Below are positions 48,345 to 58,365 of a DNA stretch of 64,000 bases, piece by piece (positions within the stretch are counted from its first letter, which is position 1; each line of letters opens with the position of its first letter). The notes beneath the pieces are model-generated. The model made no database searches. It saw only the letters and a list, made by a program, of their open reading frames with translations, and had not been told where the DNA came from. The stretch is from NCBI RefSeq assembly GCF_025985425.1, contig NZ_CP094972.1, positions 3,251,934-3,315,933 of the forward strand, written 5' to 3'. Both the position numbers and the translations under genes were made by a program. This stretch comes from Entomomonas sp. E2T0 (GTDB lineage: Bacteria > Pseudomonadota > Gammaproteobacteria > Pseudomonadales > Pseudomonadaceae).

Positions 48345-50462
48345 CTATTGAAATATATCTGCCAAAGCAGAATGCACACAATACAATACACCTTCATCCA
48401 CTTGTCCACCTAACTGCTTATATACTTTAGGAACAGAAGCTAATTTACCCTCCTCCTCCAAAAAGCTAGTTTGGATTTTCTCTAATAGATCTTCTGGTAA
48501 ATCAATTGCCTGCTCCAAAGAAAGTTGTTGTTGGCTAATAGCTTCAGCAAGCGTACGATAAATTGCTTTACTAGAACAATTTAATTGTTGAGCAATTTGT
48601 TGTACTGTCATGCCAGCTCTTGCTAATGCAATAATTTCATACTGAATATCTTGTGCCCTAGAGTCAGTAACCATTTGTCCATTGATTACCTCTAAAAATA
48701 CTGTACCATAATTTTCAAGTTTATGAGTACCAATACCATTAATCATTGCCATATCCCCCAAGGTGCGTGGTTTGAGACGTAACATTTCAAGTAACGTAGC
48801 ATCATGAAAAATAACATAAGGTGGCACATTATGTTCCTCTGCCAATTTTCTACGTAAAGTACGTAATGCTTCCCATAACTCTTTTTCACCCTCTTGAATA
48901 TGATGAATAACTGTTCTAGGTTTATCTGATCTAGTTTGGGTTTGATCAACTCTCAGTTGTAGTTTTTCTTCTCCACGCAATACCGTACGACATTGCTCTG
49001 TTAAACGTAACCCTGAAAAACTGTCTAAATCAATTTCTACCAAGCCGCGTACAATTAATTGTCGAAATAGTGTGCGCCAAGTCTTTTCTGAATACTGCTT
49101 CCCTATACCAAATACAGATAAATGTTGATGTCCTAGTGCTGCAACCTTTTCTGTATTATGCCCTAGCAATACATCCACTAAATGACCAACGCCATAACGT
49201 TGTCCCGTGCGGTATACAGTAGACAACGCTTTTCTAGCTGCTTCTGTAGCATCCCATGTTTCAACATTGTCACGACAATTATCGCAATAACCGCAAGGTT
49301 CAGGTAATTGCTCGTCAAAATAGGCCAATAATGATTGCCGACGGCAACGTATTTCTTCACATAAAGCCAACATTGTTTGTAGTTTATGTAATTCAACACG
49401 CTTATGTTGTTCACTGGCATCTGACTGGGCAAGTAACTGTTGATTAAATAATACATCTTGTAAGCCATAAACCATCCACGCTTCAGCAGGTAACCCATCA
49501 CGCCCTGCTCGCCCAGTTTCTTGGTAATAAGCCTCTAAACTTTTGGGCAAATCTAAATGCGCCACAAAACGCACATTAGGTTTATCAATTCCCATACCAA
49601 AGGCAATGGTTGCCACCATAATAATGCCTTCTTCTTTGATAAAGCGGCTTTGATTAGTACTCCTTACTTCCGATGAGAGACCAGCGTGATAAGGTAAGGC
49701 ATGATATCCTTGGCTTTGTAAAAACTCTGCGGTATCTTCTACGCGCTTACGGGACATACAATAAACAATGCCTGCTTCATCCCGTTTATCTGCTAAAAAG
49801 TTAAGCAACTGCTTACGAGGTTGCTCTTTAGGTTGAATACGATAAAAGATATTGGGTCGGTTAAAACTGGCTATAAATATTTTGGCGTTTTTTAAATATA
49901 GACGCTCGACAATTTCTTGTTGAGTCCGTGTATCAGCTGTTGCTGTAAGGGCTACTCTAGGTACATTGGGAAATAATTTAGCTAGCTGCCCTAACTGTAA
50001 ATATTCTGGTCTAAAATCGTGTCCCCACTGTGAGACACAATGCGCTTCATCAATAGCAAATAATGCTAAGGGCAATTGCTCCAAGAAGTTAAGCATTCTC
50101 TCTTGAACTAAACGCTCTGGAGCTACATATAGAAATTTAATTTCCCCTGCTAATAATTGCCTAGCAATACTGCGTTGCTCTTCTGCTGATAAGGAAGAAT
50201 TTAATGCTGCTGCCTTAACACCTAACTCATTAAGTGTATCCACTTGATCCTGCATTAAGGCAATTAATGGTGATACAACGACCGCCACGCCTTCACGAAG
50301 AAGCGCCGGTATTTGAAAACAAATAGATTTACCACCACCCGTAGGCATTAATACAAGTGCGTCCTTACCTTCAGCTATATGTTTAATAATAGCCGCTTGC
50401 TCACCCCGAAATGAGTCATAACCAAAGGTATTTTTAAGTATGGATAATGCCCGCTTATACAT
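48345..50462 (-). CDS. recQ: ATP-dependent DNA helicase RecQ
   Basis: 705 residues. Walker A '[15 protein letters not shown]', DEAH box '[19 protein letters not shown]', RecQ zinc motif C-x-x-C ('[24 protein letters not shown]'), RQC winged helix and C-terminal HRDC ('[26 protein letters not shown]'). A further helical C-terminal extension after residue 600 contains a helix-turn-helix-like '[24 protein letters not shown]', as in longer RecQ forms. Repairs and restarts replication forks. Confidence 0.96.
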   Translation of the reverse strand: MYKRALSILKNTFGYDSFRGEQAAIIKHIAEGKDALVLMPTGGGKSICFQIPALLREGVAVVVSPLIALMQDQVDTLNELGVKAAALNSSLSAEEQRSIARQLLAGEIKFLYVAPERLVQERMLNFLEQLPLALFAIDEAHCVSQWGHDFRPEYLQLGQLAKLFPNVPRVALTATADTRTQQEIVERLYLKNAKIFIASFNRPNIFYRIQPKEQPRKQLLNFLADKRDEAGIVYCMSRKRVEDTAEFLQSQGYHALPYHAGLSSEVRSTNQSRFIKEEGIIMVATIAFGMGIDKPNVRFVAHLDLPKSLEAYYQETGRAGRDGLPAEAWMVYGLQDVLFNQQLLAQSDASEQHKRVELHKLQTMLALCEEIRCRRQSLLAYFDEQLPEPCGYCDNCRDNVETWDATEAARKALSTVYRTGQRYGVGHLVDVLLGHNTEKVAALGHQHLSVFGIGKQYSEKTWRTLFRQLIVRGLVEIDLDSFSGLRLTEQCRTVLRGEEKLQLRVDQTQTRSDKPRTVIHHIQEGEKELWEALRTLRRKLAEEHNVPPYVIFHDATLLEMLRLKPRTLGDMAMINGIGTHKLENYGTVFLEVINGQMVTDSRAQDIQYEIIALARAGMTVQQIAQQLNCSSKAIYRTLAEAISQQQLSLEQAIDLPEDLLEKIQTSFLEEEGKLASVPKVYKQLGGQVDEGVLYCVHSALADIFQ

Positions 50463-50603
50463 AATTGCTCCACTATAACAACGGGATTATACAAATACCT
50501 CACAAAATAGGCTATAAATAACGTTTATTTGAATAAAACACATGAAATTAATATGAATTTGCTCTACTATGTCTATATAAGTCCACTAATAAGGTAAGCC
50601 CAT

Positions 50604-51188
50604 ATGTCATTTACAATGAATCCTCAAAATTCATTACAAGCTTTTCTAGATCAGGATATTCATGAAGAAATGATGACTTATATCCAAGCTCATGGATATA
50701 TTACTGCTCTATGTATTTGTCCAGAGGTAATTGCAGAGCAAGAGTGGTTAGATATATTATTTGGTGAAAATCCTCAATTTGAATCAGCTGAACAACGCCA
50801 AGAAATTGAACAGACATTAGTTAGTCTAAAAACTCAAATTCTACGTGTTCTTTCCTCTGAAGAAGATCTTGTTTTGCCTTGTGACCTAGATCCAGGTGAA
50901 GATTTAGAAGATTCTGAAATTCATGGCTGGTGTATGGGCTTTATGGAAGGCGTATTCCTCCGCGAAGAGGTCTGGTTTGCCAATCATGAAGAAGAAGTCA
51001 GTGAACTATTACTACCTATTATGGTAGGTTCTAAATTATTTGAAGAACAACCTGAGTTTGCTGAAGTAATGAAAGATGTTGATTTAGTAGCAGATATGTT
51101 GGAACGTATTCCCGAACTACTAACTACACTCTATCTACTCTGTAATGCACCTGAAGAAAAACCTGCATTATTAAAGAGTAATCATTAG
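50604..51188 (+). CDS. YecA/UPF0149 family protein
   Basis: 194 residues, acidic, helical. 'EIHGWCMGFMEGVFLREEVWFANHEEEVSELLLPIMVGSKLFEEQPE' is the family core (YgfB/YecA). Lacks the C-terminal SEC-C zinc motif of E. coli YecA. Function not established. AAGG ribosome site. Confidence 0.85.
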   Translation: MSFTMNPQNSLQAFLDQDIHEEMMTYIQAHGYITALCICPEVIAEQEWLDILFGENPQFESAEQRQEIEQTLVSLKTQILRVLSSEEDLVLPCDLDPGEDLEDSEIHGWCMGFMEGVFLREEVWFANHEEEVSELLLPIMVGSKLFEEQPEFAEVMKDVDLVADMLERIPELLTTLYLLCNAPEEKPALLKSNH

Positions 51189-51334
51189 GTTAGCAATAGA
51201 TGGTTACCCCTCTGTAACCATCTCATTAATAATTTGTTGCAACCCAACAAAGGAAGTATGGTCACTTAATCAGTTATTATTGATAAAATTATCAATTACT
51301 CATTATGTTCAAGCATTAATTAAGGAATCTATTC

Positions 51335-52294
51335 ATGCAACATCGCGCTGAAATACTGGCACTTCGTCAGTTTTTATCAAGCCAAATCCTAGGACAAGAA
51401 AAACTTATTGACCGTTTATTGATTGCCTTATTAGCCGATGGTCATATTTTAGTTGAAGGTGCACCTGGTTTAGCAAAAACTAAAGCGATTAAAGAACTTT
51501 CTGAAGGTATGGAAGCTAGTTTCCAACGCATTCAATTTACTCCAGATTTACTACCTGCAGATATTACTGGTAGTGAAATCTATCGAGCTGAGACAGCTAG
51601 TTTTGAGTTTCAAAGAGGCCCTATTTTTCACAACCTTATTCTTGCTGATGAAATTAACCGTGCGCCAGCAAAGGTACAATCTGCCTTACTGGAAGCAATG
51701 GCAGAAAGACAAGTTTCTGTAGGTAACAATACTTATCCTCTATCACCATTATTTTTAGTAATGGCAACCCAGAACCCTATTGAACAAGAAGGAACCTATC
51801 CACTACCAGAAGCACAGTTGGATCGTTTCTTAATGCATGTAATAATTGGTTATCCTGAGTCCAGTGTTGAACGACAAATTCTACATCTCACCCGTAATGA
51901 AGCATTACATGGTGAAGCCAAAGCAGAACATAAAGTAAGCCAACAAGCCATTTTTAGTGCTCGTGATGAAATTATGCAACTCTATATGGCAGATGCTGTA
52001 GAAGAATATTTAGTGCAACTTATTATGGCCACACGCCAACCTGAAAACTATGATGCACAATTAGCAGATTGGATTAGTTATGGCGCCAGCCCAAGGGCAA
52101 CTATTGCCTTAGATCGTTGTGCCCGTGCCCATGCGTGGTTAAATGAACGTGACTTTGTTAGCCCAGAAGATATTCAGGCAGTACTTTTTGATATTCTGCG
52201 CCATCGTTTAATTCTTTCATTTGAAGCGGAAGCGGAAGGTATTACACCCGACCAAGTTATTCAACGTGTCCTTGAAGATGTTGCTGTTGCATAA
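51335..52294 (+). CDS. MoxR-family AAA+ ATPase
   Basis: 319 residues. Walker A 'EGAPGLAKTKAIKEL', Walker B 'LADEINRAPAKVQSALLEAMAE', sensor 'QNPIEQEGTYPLPEAQLDRFLMHVIIGYP'. First gene of a tight six-gene operon (51335-58218). These ATPases act as chaperones that insert or activate partner VWA-domain proteins. Confidence 0.95.
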   Translation: MQHRAEILALRQFLSSQILGQEKLIDRLLIALLADGHILVEGAPGLAKTKAIKELSEGMEASFQRIQFTPDLLPADITGSEIYRAETASFEFQRGPIFHNLILADEINRAPAKVQSALLEAMAERQVSVGNNTYPLSPLFLVMATQNPIEQEGTYPLPEAQLDRFLMHVIIGYPESSVERQILHLTRNEALHGEAKAEHKVSQQAIFSARDEIMQLYMADAVEEYLVQLIMATRQPENYDAQLADWISYGASPRATIALDRCARAHAWLNERDFVSPEDIQAVLFDILRHRLILSFEAEAEGITPDQVIQRVLEDVAVA

Positions 52295-52297
52295 TTT

Positions 52298-53254
52298 ATG
52301 GCTATACTTGACTCACTAATTAATACACCTAACTCAGAAGAAGGTATTCACGCTAGTTTAGAAGAACTACTAAACATGCGTTACCATTTAAAAGGGTTAA
52401 GTCTATTTTCAGCTAATAATAGACGTAGTCCATTAGTAGGATCACACCACTCCAAATTAAGAGGTCGTGGTATTGATTTTGACCAAGTTCGTGTTTATTT
52501 GCCAGGTGATGATATTCGTAGTATTGATTGGCGTGTTACAGCACGCAGTCAACAAGCTCATACCAAAATCTTTCATGAAGAAAAAGAGCGTCCAGTTTTT
52601 CTATTAGTTGAGCAAACCAAACATTTATTTTTAGGTACAGGCAATAGCTTAAAATCTGTTATTACAGCACGATTAGCCAGCTTACTGGGTTGGGCTGCTT
52701 TAGACAACAATGATCGTATTGGTGGTCTTGTTTTTAATGAGTCAGAGCAACGCCTAATAAAACCTCGCCTCAGCAAGCACAGCTTATTACAATTTATTGG
52801 CTATTTACAAAAAATGAATGGTCAACTTACTACTAGTGAGCCTAATAATGACAACCAAGCTAATACTTTATTACAAGCATTAAAACAATCAAAAGAAGCA
52901 CTTAGACCTGGCAGCTTATTATTTCTAATTGTAGACGAACGCAGCCTGAATGACGATTGCCTACGCATATTACAACATCTCTCTATTCATTTGGATATTG
53001 TATTACTACCCGTTTATGACCCTTTAGATCATGAATTACCTAGGGCAGGACTATTACGATTTGCTCAAAATAATCGCGAATTAGTATTGGATACAAATAA
53101 TAATAAACTCCGAGCTGCCTATGCACAGCAGGCTAAACAACGACAACAACGTTGGCAAGAATTAGCAAAGAAAATAACTGCCAAGCTACTGCCCATCAAC
53201 ACAGAACAAGATGTGGTAGAACAAATCAAACCATTACTTATGATACAACGCTAA
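52298..53254 (+). CDS. DUF58 domain protein
   Basis: 318 residues. Contains the DUF58 signature 'GRGIDFDQVRVYLPGDDIRSIDWRVTARSQQAHTKIFHEEKERPVFLLVEQT', i.e. a VWA-like fold with the R-x-Y-x-x-G-D/D-x-R-x-I-D-W-x-x-x-A-R string. Three bases after moxR. Usually partner of MoxR. Confidence 0.95.
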   Translation: MAILDSLINTPNSEEGIHASLEELLNMRYHLKGLSLFSANNRRSPLVGSHHSKLRGRGIDFDQVRVYLPGDDIRSIDWRVTARSQQAHTKIFHEEKERPVFLLVEQTKHLFLGTGNSLKSVITARLASLLGWAALDNNDRIGGLVFNESEQRLIKPRLSKHSLLQFIGYLQKMNGQLTTSEPNNDNQANTLLQALKQSKEALRPGSLLFLIVDERSLNDDCLRILQHLSIHLDIVLLPVYDPLDHELPRAGLLRFAQNNRELVLDTNNNKLRAAYAQQAKQRQQRWQELAKKITAKLLPINTEQDVVEQIKPLLMIQR

Positions 53255-53266
53255 GGGTGGCATAAA

Positions 53267-53764
53267 ATGGATCCACAAAAACTACCTTTAGAACCATTAA
53301 TTGCTCCGCCCCCTGTTAGTTGGTGGCCATTAGCACCTATTTGGTGGATAGTTTTAGCTTTATTAATTATAGTTATTATTGGCGTACTAATTTATCGATT
53401 TAGAAAAATATTGTATACCACACAACCCAAACTACCTGTTATTGATTTTGATATACGTCGCCAAGCCGCACTTAATGAGTTATCTAAACTACCAAAGCCT
53501 TATCAACAAGCAGCAGGTCTTTGGCTACAGCAAATTAATGACTTATTAAAACGACTTTGTATCGTACGTTACCCTACCGAAAATGCAAAAATATTGATTG
53601 GACAAGCATGGTTAAATTTTCTAGACAATAAATGTATTGAAGCAGAAATTAAACAATTCCCCATGCTGGTAGAAGGTGAATATCATCCTAATTATTATAT
53701 GGATGATAAAACTATTGATAATCTTTATTCAGCTGTAGAAAAGTGGATTACTCATCATGTTTGA
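53267..53764 (+). CDS. DUF4381 membrane protein
   Basis: 165 residues. One N-terminal helix after a Pro-rich segment ('LEPLIAPPPVSWWPLAPIWWIVLALLIIVIIGVLIY'), then a helical soluble domain with 'AALNELSKLP' and 'LNDLLKRLCIVRYPTE'-like segment 'INDLLKRLCIVRYP'. Member of the Bat operon between DUF58 and the VWA gene. Confidence 0.9.
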   Translation: MDPQKLPLEPLIAPPPVSWWPLAPIWWIVLALLIIVIIGVLIYRFRKILYTTQPKLPVIDFDIRRQAALNELSKLPKPYQQAAGLWLQQINDLLKRLCIVRYPTENAKILIGQAWLNFLDNKCIEAEIKQFPMLVEGEYHPNYYMDDKTIDNLYSAVEKWITHHV

Positions 53765-54752
53765 GTTTGCTTGGCCATGGATATTCCTTATTTTACCTTT
53801 ACCTTTATTATTAAGGTGGTTATTACCTGCTGCTAAACAAGATACAACTGCTCTCAATATCACTTTTATTGAAGAATTAGAACATATATCTGGGCAAAAG
53901 GCTTATTCAACCAATCAAACATGGTACAAAATTATTCCTTTAGCCATTATTTGGTGTTTACTAGTCTTTGCAGCAGCACGTCCACAATGGCTAGGAGATC
54001 TATTACCTGTGCAACCTACTGGACGCGACCTTTTATTAGCGGTAGATACATCAGGCTCAATGGAACAAGATGATATGCCTTGGCAAGGTAAGGATGTCGA
54101 TCGACTCACCCTTATTAAGAAACTATTTGGGCCTTTCATTGAACAAAGAGTAGGTGATCGAGTCGGTTTAATCTTGTTTGGTTCTAATGCTTACCTACAA
54201 TCACCACTTACCTTTGATCGTAAAACCGTTCGTACATGGTTGGATGAATCAGTAATAGGCATTGCTGGTACTCAAACAGCCATTGGTGATGCCATTGCAT
54301 TAGGTGTTAAACGACTTTATAACCAAGACGAAAAAGCACGTATATTAGTACTAATCACAGATGGTTCTAATAATGCAGGTAATATGACGCCCGAACAGGC
54401 TACTAAACTTGCCGTACAAGCCAAAGTAAAAATTTATACGGTAGGTATTGGTTCTGACAAAATGGTTCGTTATGGATTCTCACGCTACCTAGCCTCTGCC
54501 GACTTAGATGAAGGGGCATTAAAAAATATTGCAGAACAAACAGGCGGTCTTTATTTTAGAGCACGTTCAGAAGCCGATTTACAAGCTATATCTCAAACAC
54601 TCAATAAATTAGAACCCGTTAATCAGCAATTAGATGAATCCCGTTATATTCAAGAATATTATTATTGGCCACTGATTCTAGCCCTTTTACTTAGTATGTT
54701 ATTAGTGATTAATAGATTATTTCCAAACTTAAAAAATTGGAGGCCAGTATGA
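53757..54752 (+). CDS. batA: VWA-domain membrane protein (BatA-like)
   Basis: 331 residues. Two N-terminal helices, VWA domain with an intact MIDAS 'LLAVDTSGSMEQDD' (D-x-S-x-S), T in 'GIAGTQTAIGDAI' and D in 'LITDGSNNAG', C-terminal helix. Start overlaps the DUF4381 stop by eight bases. Faces the periplasm. Confidence 0.95.
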   Translation: MFEFAWPWIFLILPLPLLLRWLLPAAKQDTTALNITFIEELEHISGQKAYSTNQTWYKIIPLAIIWCLLVFAAARPQWLGDLLPVQPTGRDLLLAVDTSGSMEQDDMPWQGKDVDRLTLIKKLFGPFIEQRVGDRVGLILFGSNAYLQSPLTFDRKTVRTWLDESVIGIAGTQTAIGDAIALGVKRLYNQDEKARILVLITDGSNNAGNMTPEQATKLAVQAKVKIYTVGIGSDKMVRYGFSRYLASADLDEGALKNIAEQTGGLYFRARSEADLQAISQTLNKLEPVNQQLDESRYIQEYYYWPLILALLLSMLLVINRLFPNLKNWRPV

Positions 54753-56602
54753 TGTCATTATGGCCACATTGGCAGCGCCCGCTGTTTTTAATCTTATTAC
54801 CCGTGTTAATTTATTTACTATGGAAACTATGGAATTTCCATGAAATTAAAGGATCATGGCAAAAATTAATCCCTAGTCTATTTCAACCTTGGTTACTTCG
54901 AGGCACTTCTATTCAAGAGTCTGCCTTACCTAAACTACTTATAACTTTTGCGAGTATATTTACTTTGCTAGCACTATTGGGGCCTAGCTGGAAACACATC
55001 GAACAACCGCCCCTAAAAATTGATGCGCCATTAATTATTGTAATGGACCTCACACCACGCATGTTATCTAGCGATATTCCACCTAATCGCTTACAAACAG
55101 TTAAACAAAAGCTCCTAGATATCATTAAAGCACGTAAAGATGCACAAACAGCGCTTGTTGCTTATTCAGGGTCTGCTCATATTGTAGTTCCTTTATCAGA
55201 TGATCAAGCCACTATTACCAACTTAGTTAACTCTATTTCGCCCAATATTATGCCACAAGCAGGCGAAAGAGCTGATTTAGGTATTAATAAAGCTATTCAG
55301 TTGTTGAATAATACGCAACAAAACAACCAAATTGATCATGCTGAAATTTTACTTATAACAACAGGTTTGTCCGATCAAGAACAATCTGCCATTAAACAAA
55401 TACTAGCTAATAAACCTTTTACTCTTAATATCTTAGGTGTAGGTACTGTACAAGGCGCTCCTATTTTGGATACTAAAGGTAACTTTGTGAAAAATGCTTC
55501 AGGCACTATTATGTTATCGAAGCTAGATAGCGGTTCTTTACAACGTTTTGCTTATAGTGAAGGCGGTTATTACAGTACTATTACTTTAAATGATACAGAT
55601 ATTAACACCTTAAACCTTGTGAATCTTAAAGGACAACAGCGCCACACTGATGATACAGAAAATAAAGCAACAGATCTTTGGCAAGACCAAGGTTACTGGT
55701 TCATATTACCTATCTTATTACTAGCTGCTTTCGCAAGCCGCAAAGGATGGTTACTCTGTATTCCTTTAATATTTATATTACAGCCTCAACCTGTTCAAGC
55801 TTTCGAATGGAATAAACTATGGCTTAATAAAGATCAACAGGGAGCAAAACTATTAAAAGAAAATAAACCTACTGAAGCAGCTAAAAGATTTGAGAATAAA
55901 CAATGGCAAGGTTATTCAGCTTATCAAGCCAAAGACTATAAGCAAGCTGAACAAAAGTTCTCACAAGAAACAACTCCAGAAGGTATATATAACTACGGCA
56001 ACACATTAGCTCGCCAAGGGAAATATCAAGAAGCTATTGATGAATGGAATAAAGCTATTAAAGCTAAACCTAATTTTGAACAAGCTATTGTTAATAAAAA
56101 AATTGTTGAAGATCTTTTAAAGAAACAACAACAAGATCAACAAAGTAATGATGACCAACAATCTGATCAAGATAACCAACAACAGAATGGTCAGCAACAA
56201 GATGGTAATAATCAACAACAAAATGATCAGCAGCAGAATCAGAGCAATGATCAACAAAATAAAGATCAATCACAAAATGGTAATAACAGTCAGAACAACC
56301 AACAACAAAATAAAGATCAACAAGATAGTGATGAACAAAATACTGACCAAAATGATCAAGATCAGCAAGATGGCCAACAATCTGATCAAGAACAACAAGC
56401 TCAACAAAATAATCAACAGCAAAATAATGATCAACAAAATGCTCAAGGTCAAACAATGAACAATGCTGATAATAAAGATGCTAATCAGCAAGAACAAGAC
56501 GAAGCTTTATTACAACAAATACGTACTATTCCAGATGATCCCTCTGAATTACTACGCAGAAAATTCTATTATGAACAACGCTATAATAAAGGTGGTTATT
56601 AA
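54749..56602 (+). CDS. batB: VWA and TPR protein with Gln/Asn/Asp-rich linker (BatB-BatC fusion-like)
   Basis: 617 residues from the ATG at 54749, coupled by ATGA to batA and with GGAGG upstream. Two helices, then a VWA domain whose MIDAS reads D-L-T-P-R ('IVMDLTPRMLSSD'), so the S-x-S part is altered. Another helix pair near 320-355 leads to TPR-like repeats ('GIYNYGNTLARQGKYQEAIDEWNKAIKAKPNF'), and about 140 residues of Q/N/D (from about 455) end before 'LLQQIRTIPDDPSELLRRKFYYEQRYNKGGY'. Role in envelope stress tolerance by family. Confidence 0.93.
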   Translation: MMSLWPHWQRPLFLILLPVLIYLLWKLWNFHEIKGSWQKLIPSLFQPWLLRGTSIQESALPKLLITFASIFTLLALLGPSWKHIEQPPLKIDAPLIIVMDLTPRMLSSDIPPNRLQTVKQKLLDIIKARKDAQTALVAYSGSAHIVVPLSDDQATITNLVNSISPNIMPQAGERADLGINKAIQLLNNTQQNNQIDHAEILLITTGLSDQEQSAIKQILANKPFTLNILGVGTVQGAPILDTKGNFVKNASGTIMLSKLDSGSLQRFAYSEGGYYSTITLNDTDINTLNLVNLKGQQRHTDDTENKATDLWQDQGYWFILPILLLAAFASRKGWLLCIPLIFILQPQPVQAFEWNKLWLNKDQQGAKLLKENKPTEAAKRFENKQWQGYSAYQAKDYKQAEQKFSQETTPEGIYNYGNTLARQGKYQEAIDEWNKAIKAKPNFEQAIVNKKIVEDLLKKQQQDQQSNDDQQSDQDNQQQNGQQQDGNNQQQNDQQQNQSNDQQNKDQSQNGNNSQNNQQQNKDQQDSDEQNTDQNDQDQQDGQQSDQEQQAQQNNQQQNNDQQNAQGQTMNNADNKDANQQEQDEALLQQIRTIPDDPSELLRRKFYYEQRYNKGGY

Positions 56603-58218
56603 TGATGATTAAGCGCCTATTTGCAATATTGTTACTATTGTTATTTGTTAGCCCTTTTACATTGGCGGCCAATGTAAAAGCCTCTATTGATAAAACTGAA
56701 ATTGTACTTAATGAAACGATTAATTTAACCATTACCTCTGATGGCTCAGACGCCCCTGATTTAGAGCCACTTAAAAATTTATTTGATATCCTAGGTATTC
56801 AAGAAAGTCGTGAAGTAGTTTATGTAAATGGTCAAACTACATCATTTAGACGTTGGACTATTAATTTGAAGCCTACCACGCAAGCTAAAGGTATTGTTAT
56901 TCCACCTATCAATCTTGGGCAAGATAAAACTGATCCCATCACTATTAAGCTAATTGACCAACCAACTAATGTAGTTGCAAATGGTCATGATATTCTTAAA
57001 GTAGAAACAACCCTTAATAAAGATGCTGCGTACGTTCAAGAACAACTGGTGCTTACTTTACGTATTTATGCAGCTGATGGTCAGGTCTATAGACTGAACA
57101 ACTTAATTCCTCCTGCTTTAGATGTAAATATTAAACAATTAAATAATACACAGCATGAAGAACAAATTAATGGTATCCACTATTCTATTATTGAAAGAAG
57201 CTATGCAATTTCTCCACAAAAAAGTGGCCAACTAAAAATACCTTCTTTTGCTTTAACGGCCTTAGTCAAAGAAGATGGACGTACTCAAAATAAAACAGTT
57301 ACTTCCAACGAATTAACAATAAAAATAAAACCTAAACCAACTAATTATCCTAAGAATGCACCTTGGCTACCAGCCAAAAATATTACCTTAACAGAACACT
57401 GGGATAAAATGCCTAATAATGTTCTACAGGGAGATACATTAATACGGACACTTAGTATTACTGCCGAAGGTCTTACTAGTGATCAATTGGGTGCATTGCC
57501 TACCACATCAATAGCAGGATTAAGAAACTATCCAGAACAACCAAAACTTGCAGATGATTGGCAACAAGATTTACCTATAGGTACTCGTGAAGAGAAAGAT
57601 TTAATCATTCCCATCCAAGCGGGGGAAATTACTCTTCCAGAAATTAAAGTAGCTTGGTGGAATACAGAAACAGATAAATTAGAATATGCCACTATTGCTG
57701 AGCGAAAAATACAAGTAGCTAGTAATCCTGCTTTTAACAGTACAACAACTACAGCCAATAACGATACTCAACTAACTACTGTTATAAAAAAAGTAACATC
57801 CTCTAATTTATGGATATGGCAACTATTAACAGGTATCTTTGCTATAACAACAATAATTGGTTTTGCATTGTGGATTTACGCTCGTAAACAGCCTGCTATC
57901 ATTAAACCAGATACTCCTGTTATCAATCCTAAAACATTATTAGATGATATAAAAAGGGCTTGCCAAGAACATGACCCACAAGCTACACGCATTGCTTTAG
58001 ATAACTGGGTTAAACAACAACCTGAAAATTTAACTGAACTTGTTGCTCGCTATGCACCTTTAGCCGAGGCGGTAGAAGATCTTAACAAAGCACTTTATAG
58101 TGAAACCAGTTACACATGGCAAGGTGATAATTTATGGCAAGCTGTTCAAAACCTTCCCCCTAAAGAAGAAGTTGCAACAGTAAATAATACTATTATTCCA
58201 CCCCTATATCCCAAATAA
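56602..58218 (+). CDS. batD: BatD-like protein
   Basis: 538 residues with signal peptide (MMIKRLFAILLLLLFVSPFTLAA), several Ig-like beta domains ('VKASIDKTEIVLNETINLTITSDGSD', 'LKPTTQAKGIVIPPINLG') and one late helix ('WIWQLLTGIFAITTIIGFALWIYA', about 410-432) with a cytoplasmic helical tail. Starts at TAATG overlap with the preceding gene. Last gene of the operon, closed by the terminator at 58230. Confidence 0.93.
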   Translation: MMIKRLFAILLLLLFVSPFTLAANVKASIDKTEIVLNETINLTITSDGSDAPDLEPLKNLFDILGIQESREVVYVNGQTTSFRRWTINLKPTTQAKGIVIPPINLGQDKTDPITIKLIDQPTNVVANGHDILKVETTLNKDAAYVQEQLVLTLRIYAADGQVYRLNNLIPPALDVNIKQLNNTQHEEQINGIHYSIIERSYAISPQKSGQLKIPSFALTALVKEDGRTQNKTVTSNELTIKIKPKPTNYPKNAPWLPAKNITLTEHWDKMPNNVLQGDTLIRTLSITAEGLTSDQLGALPTTSIAGLRNYPEQPKLADDWQQDLPIGTREEKDLIIPIQAGEITLPEIKVAWWNTETDKLEYATIAERKIQVASNPAFNSTTTTANNDTQLTTVIKKVTSSNLWIWQLLTGIFAITTIIGFALWIYARKQPAIIKPDTPVINPKTLLDDIKRACQEHDPQATRIALDNWVKQQPENLTELVARYAPLAEAVEDLNKALYSETSYTWQGDNLWQAVQNLPPKEEVATVNNTIIPPLYPK

Positions 58219-58227
58219 GCGTTTTTC

Positions 58228-58256
58228 TTAAATCCCAGCAACAGCTGGGATTTTCA
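58228..58256 (+). terminator. Terminator of the Bat operon
   Basis: Perfect arms AAATCCCAGC (58230-58239) and GCTGGGATTT (58244-58253), loop AACA, then TT. Confidence 0.85.
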
Positions 58257-58365
58257 TAAGTAAATAGGTAATAAATACCTAACATGCTACAATCAATGAA
58301 TAATAGAAAAGTTATTCTTAGCCATTCATATTCACAACACATGATAACTATCTAACCCTATCCTT

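Noticed and set aside
56091..56456. Minus-strand 121-codon frame in the Q/N/D-rich part
   Set aside because: Shadow of the repetitive batB/C linker; composition is just the complement of CAA/GAT codons.
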